29,106 nt of DNA from RGIG3009 sp045630285 (GTDB taxonomy: Bacteria > Bacillota > Clostridia > Oscillospirales > Acutalibacteraceae). How positions within the stretch are numbered: position 1 is the first letter of the stretch; the number at the start of each line of letters is the position of its first letter. The notes under the pieces were generated by a model, which did not search any database, was not told where the DNA came from, and saw only the letters and a program-made list of their open reading frames with translations. Below are positions 28,638 to 29,106 of this stretch, piece after piece. A program made the position numbers and the translations under genes. Location of the stretch: positions 1-29,106 of the forward strand of contig JAZQSX010000037.1 of the NCBI GenBank assembly GCA_045630285.1, read 5' to 3'.

Positions 28638-29106
28638 ATGTTAAACACTGAAAAAACCATGGATAAGGTCGTGGCGCTGTGCAAGGGCCGCGGCTTCGTG
28701 TTCCCCGGCTCCGAGATCTACGGCGGTCTCGCCAACACCTGGGATTACGGCCCGCTCGGCGCTGAGCTGAAAAGCAACATCAAGCGTGCGTGGTGGAAAA
28801 AGTTTATCCAGGAAAACCCCTATAACGTGGGTCTGGACGCCGCCATTCTGATGAACCCGCAGACCTGGGTCGCCAGCGGTCACCTCGCCGGCTTCTCCGA
28901 TCCGCTGATGGACTGCCGTGAGTGCCACGAGCGCTTCCGTGCGGACAAGCTCATCGAGGATTGGTGCGGCGAAAACGGCTTTGCGCTGCCGAAGCCGATC
29001 GACGCCTATTCCCAGGCCGAGATGAAGGAATTTGTTGAAGAGCACAACATTCCCTGTCCCAGCTGCGGCAAACATAATTTTACCGATATTCGTCAATTTA
29101 ACTTGA
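28638..29106 (+). CDS. glyS: Glycyl-tRNA synthetase, dimeric type (partial, runs off the window)
   Basis: The first 156 codons are present and open to the window end. The class II dimeric glycyl-tRNA synthetase N-terminus is clear: KVVALCKGRGFVFPGSEIYG, NTWDYGPLGAELK, WWKKFIQEN, ILMNPQTWVASGHLAGFSDP. The DCRECHERFRADKLIE segment and CPSCG follow. It charges tRNA-Gly. The ATG at 28638 has a GGAGG site 9 nt upstream. Confidence 0.95.
   Translation, partial: MLNTEKTMDKVVALCKGRGFVFPGSEIYGGLANTWDYGPLGAELKSNIKRAWWKKFIQENPYNVGLDAAILMNPQTWVASGHLAGFSDPLMDCRECHERFRADKLIEDWCGENGFALPKPIDAYSQAEMKEFVEEHNIPCPSCGKHNFTDIRQFNL

Overview
The window looks like the chromosome of a moderately high-GC, spore-forming Firmicute of the class Clostridia (Oscillospiraceae/Ruminococcaceae-like). 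The evidence is the rpsT / gpr / spoIIP neighbourhood, strong AGGAGG-type ribosome binding sites, sigma-A-like TTGACA/TATAAT promoters, a LytR-CpsA-Psr protein, several lipoproteins and a clostridial-type dimeric glycyl-tRNA synthetase. The species assignment is inference. Left flank (1-11.4 kb): a zinc-ribbon membrane protein with a Pro-rich repeat stalk and YD repeats; a Thr-rich lipoprotein downstream of a DUF1015 gene; a lipoprotein with an NlpC/P60 domain that has lost its catalytic residues; ribosomal protein S20; the sporulation genes gpr and spoIIP with a small membrane ORF; a large NlpC/P60-like lipoprotein; an AEC-family transporter; and an M81 (MlrC-like) metallopeptidase. The last two each have their own promoter. 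Centre (11.5-25.1 kb, all on the minus strand): a complete glycyl-radical-enzyme bacterial microcompartment (BMC) locus of the B12-independent 1,2-propanediol, fucose/rhamnose-linked kind (GRM5-like). In transcription order it encodes the glycyl radical diol dehydratase, its radical-SAM activase, a PduU/EutS-like shell protein, a EutP/PduV GTPase, (internal promoter), a class II fuculose/rhamnulose-phosphate-type aldolase, a GlcG/PduO-C-like protein, a zinc-type alcohol dehydrogenase, five BMC-H proteins, a BMC-P pentamer, a PduS-like Rnf-type flavo/Fe-S protein, a PduT-like tandem BMC protein, a DeoR-family regulator, CoA-acylating aldehyde dehydrogenase and PduL, ending in a strong terminator. 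The inferred pathway is: sugar 1-phosphate to DHAP plus lactaldehyde (aldolase); lactaldehyde to 1,2-propanediol (alcohol dehydrogenase); propanediol to propionaldehyde (glycyl radical enzyme); propionaldehyde to propionyl-CoA (aldehyde dehydrogenase) and then propionyl-phosphate (PduL), with propanol formation and PduS/PduT as redox valves. Five cargo proteins carry similar amphipathic encapsulation helices (four N-terminal, one C-terminal), but the signature dehydratase has none. Sugar isomerase and kinase genes are not in the window. Right flank (25.3-29.1 kb): a LytR-CpsA-Psr cell-wall ligase, a split transketolase (two genes), and divergently the start of glycyl-tRNA synthetase, which runs off the window end. 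The most unusual points are the variant make-up of the BMC locus (Zn-ADH, GlcG-like cargo, activase without ferredoxin insert, Cys-rich aldolase tail, BMC-H with two possible starts, BMC-H with enlarged pore loop), a sequence motif shared by the two BMC promoters, and the inactive-looking NlpC/P60 lipoprotein.
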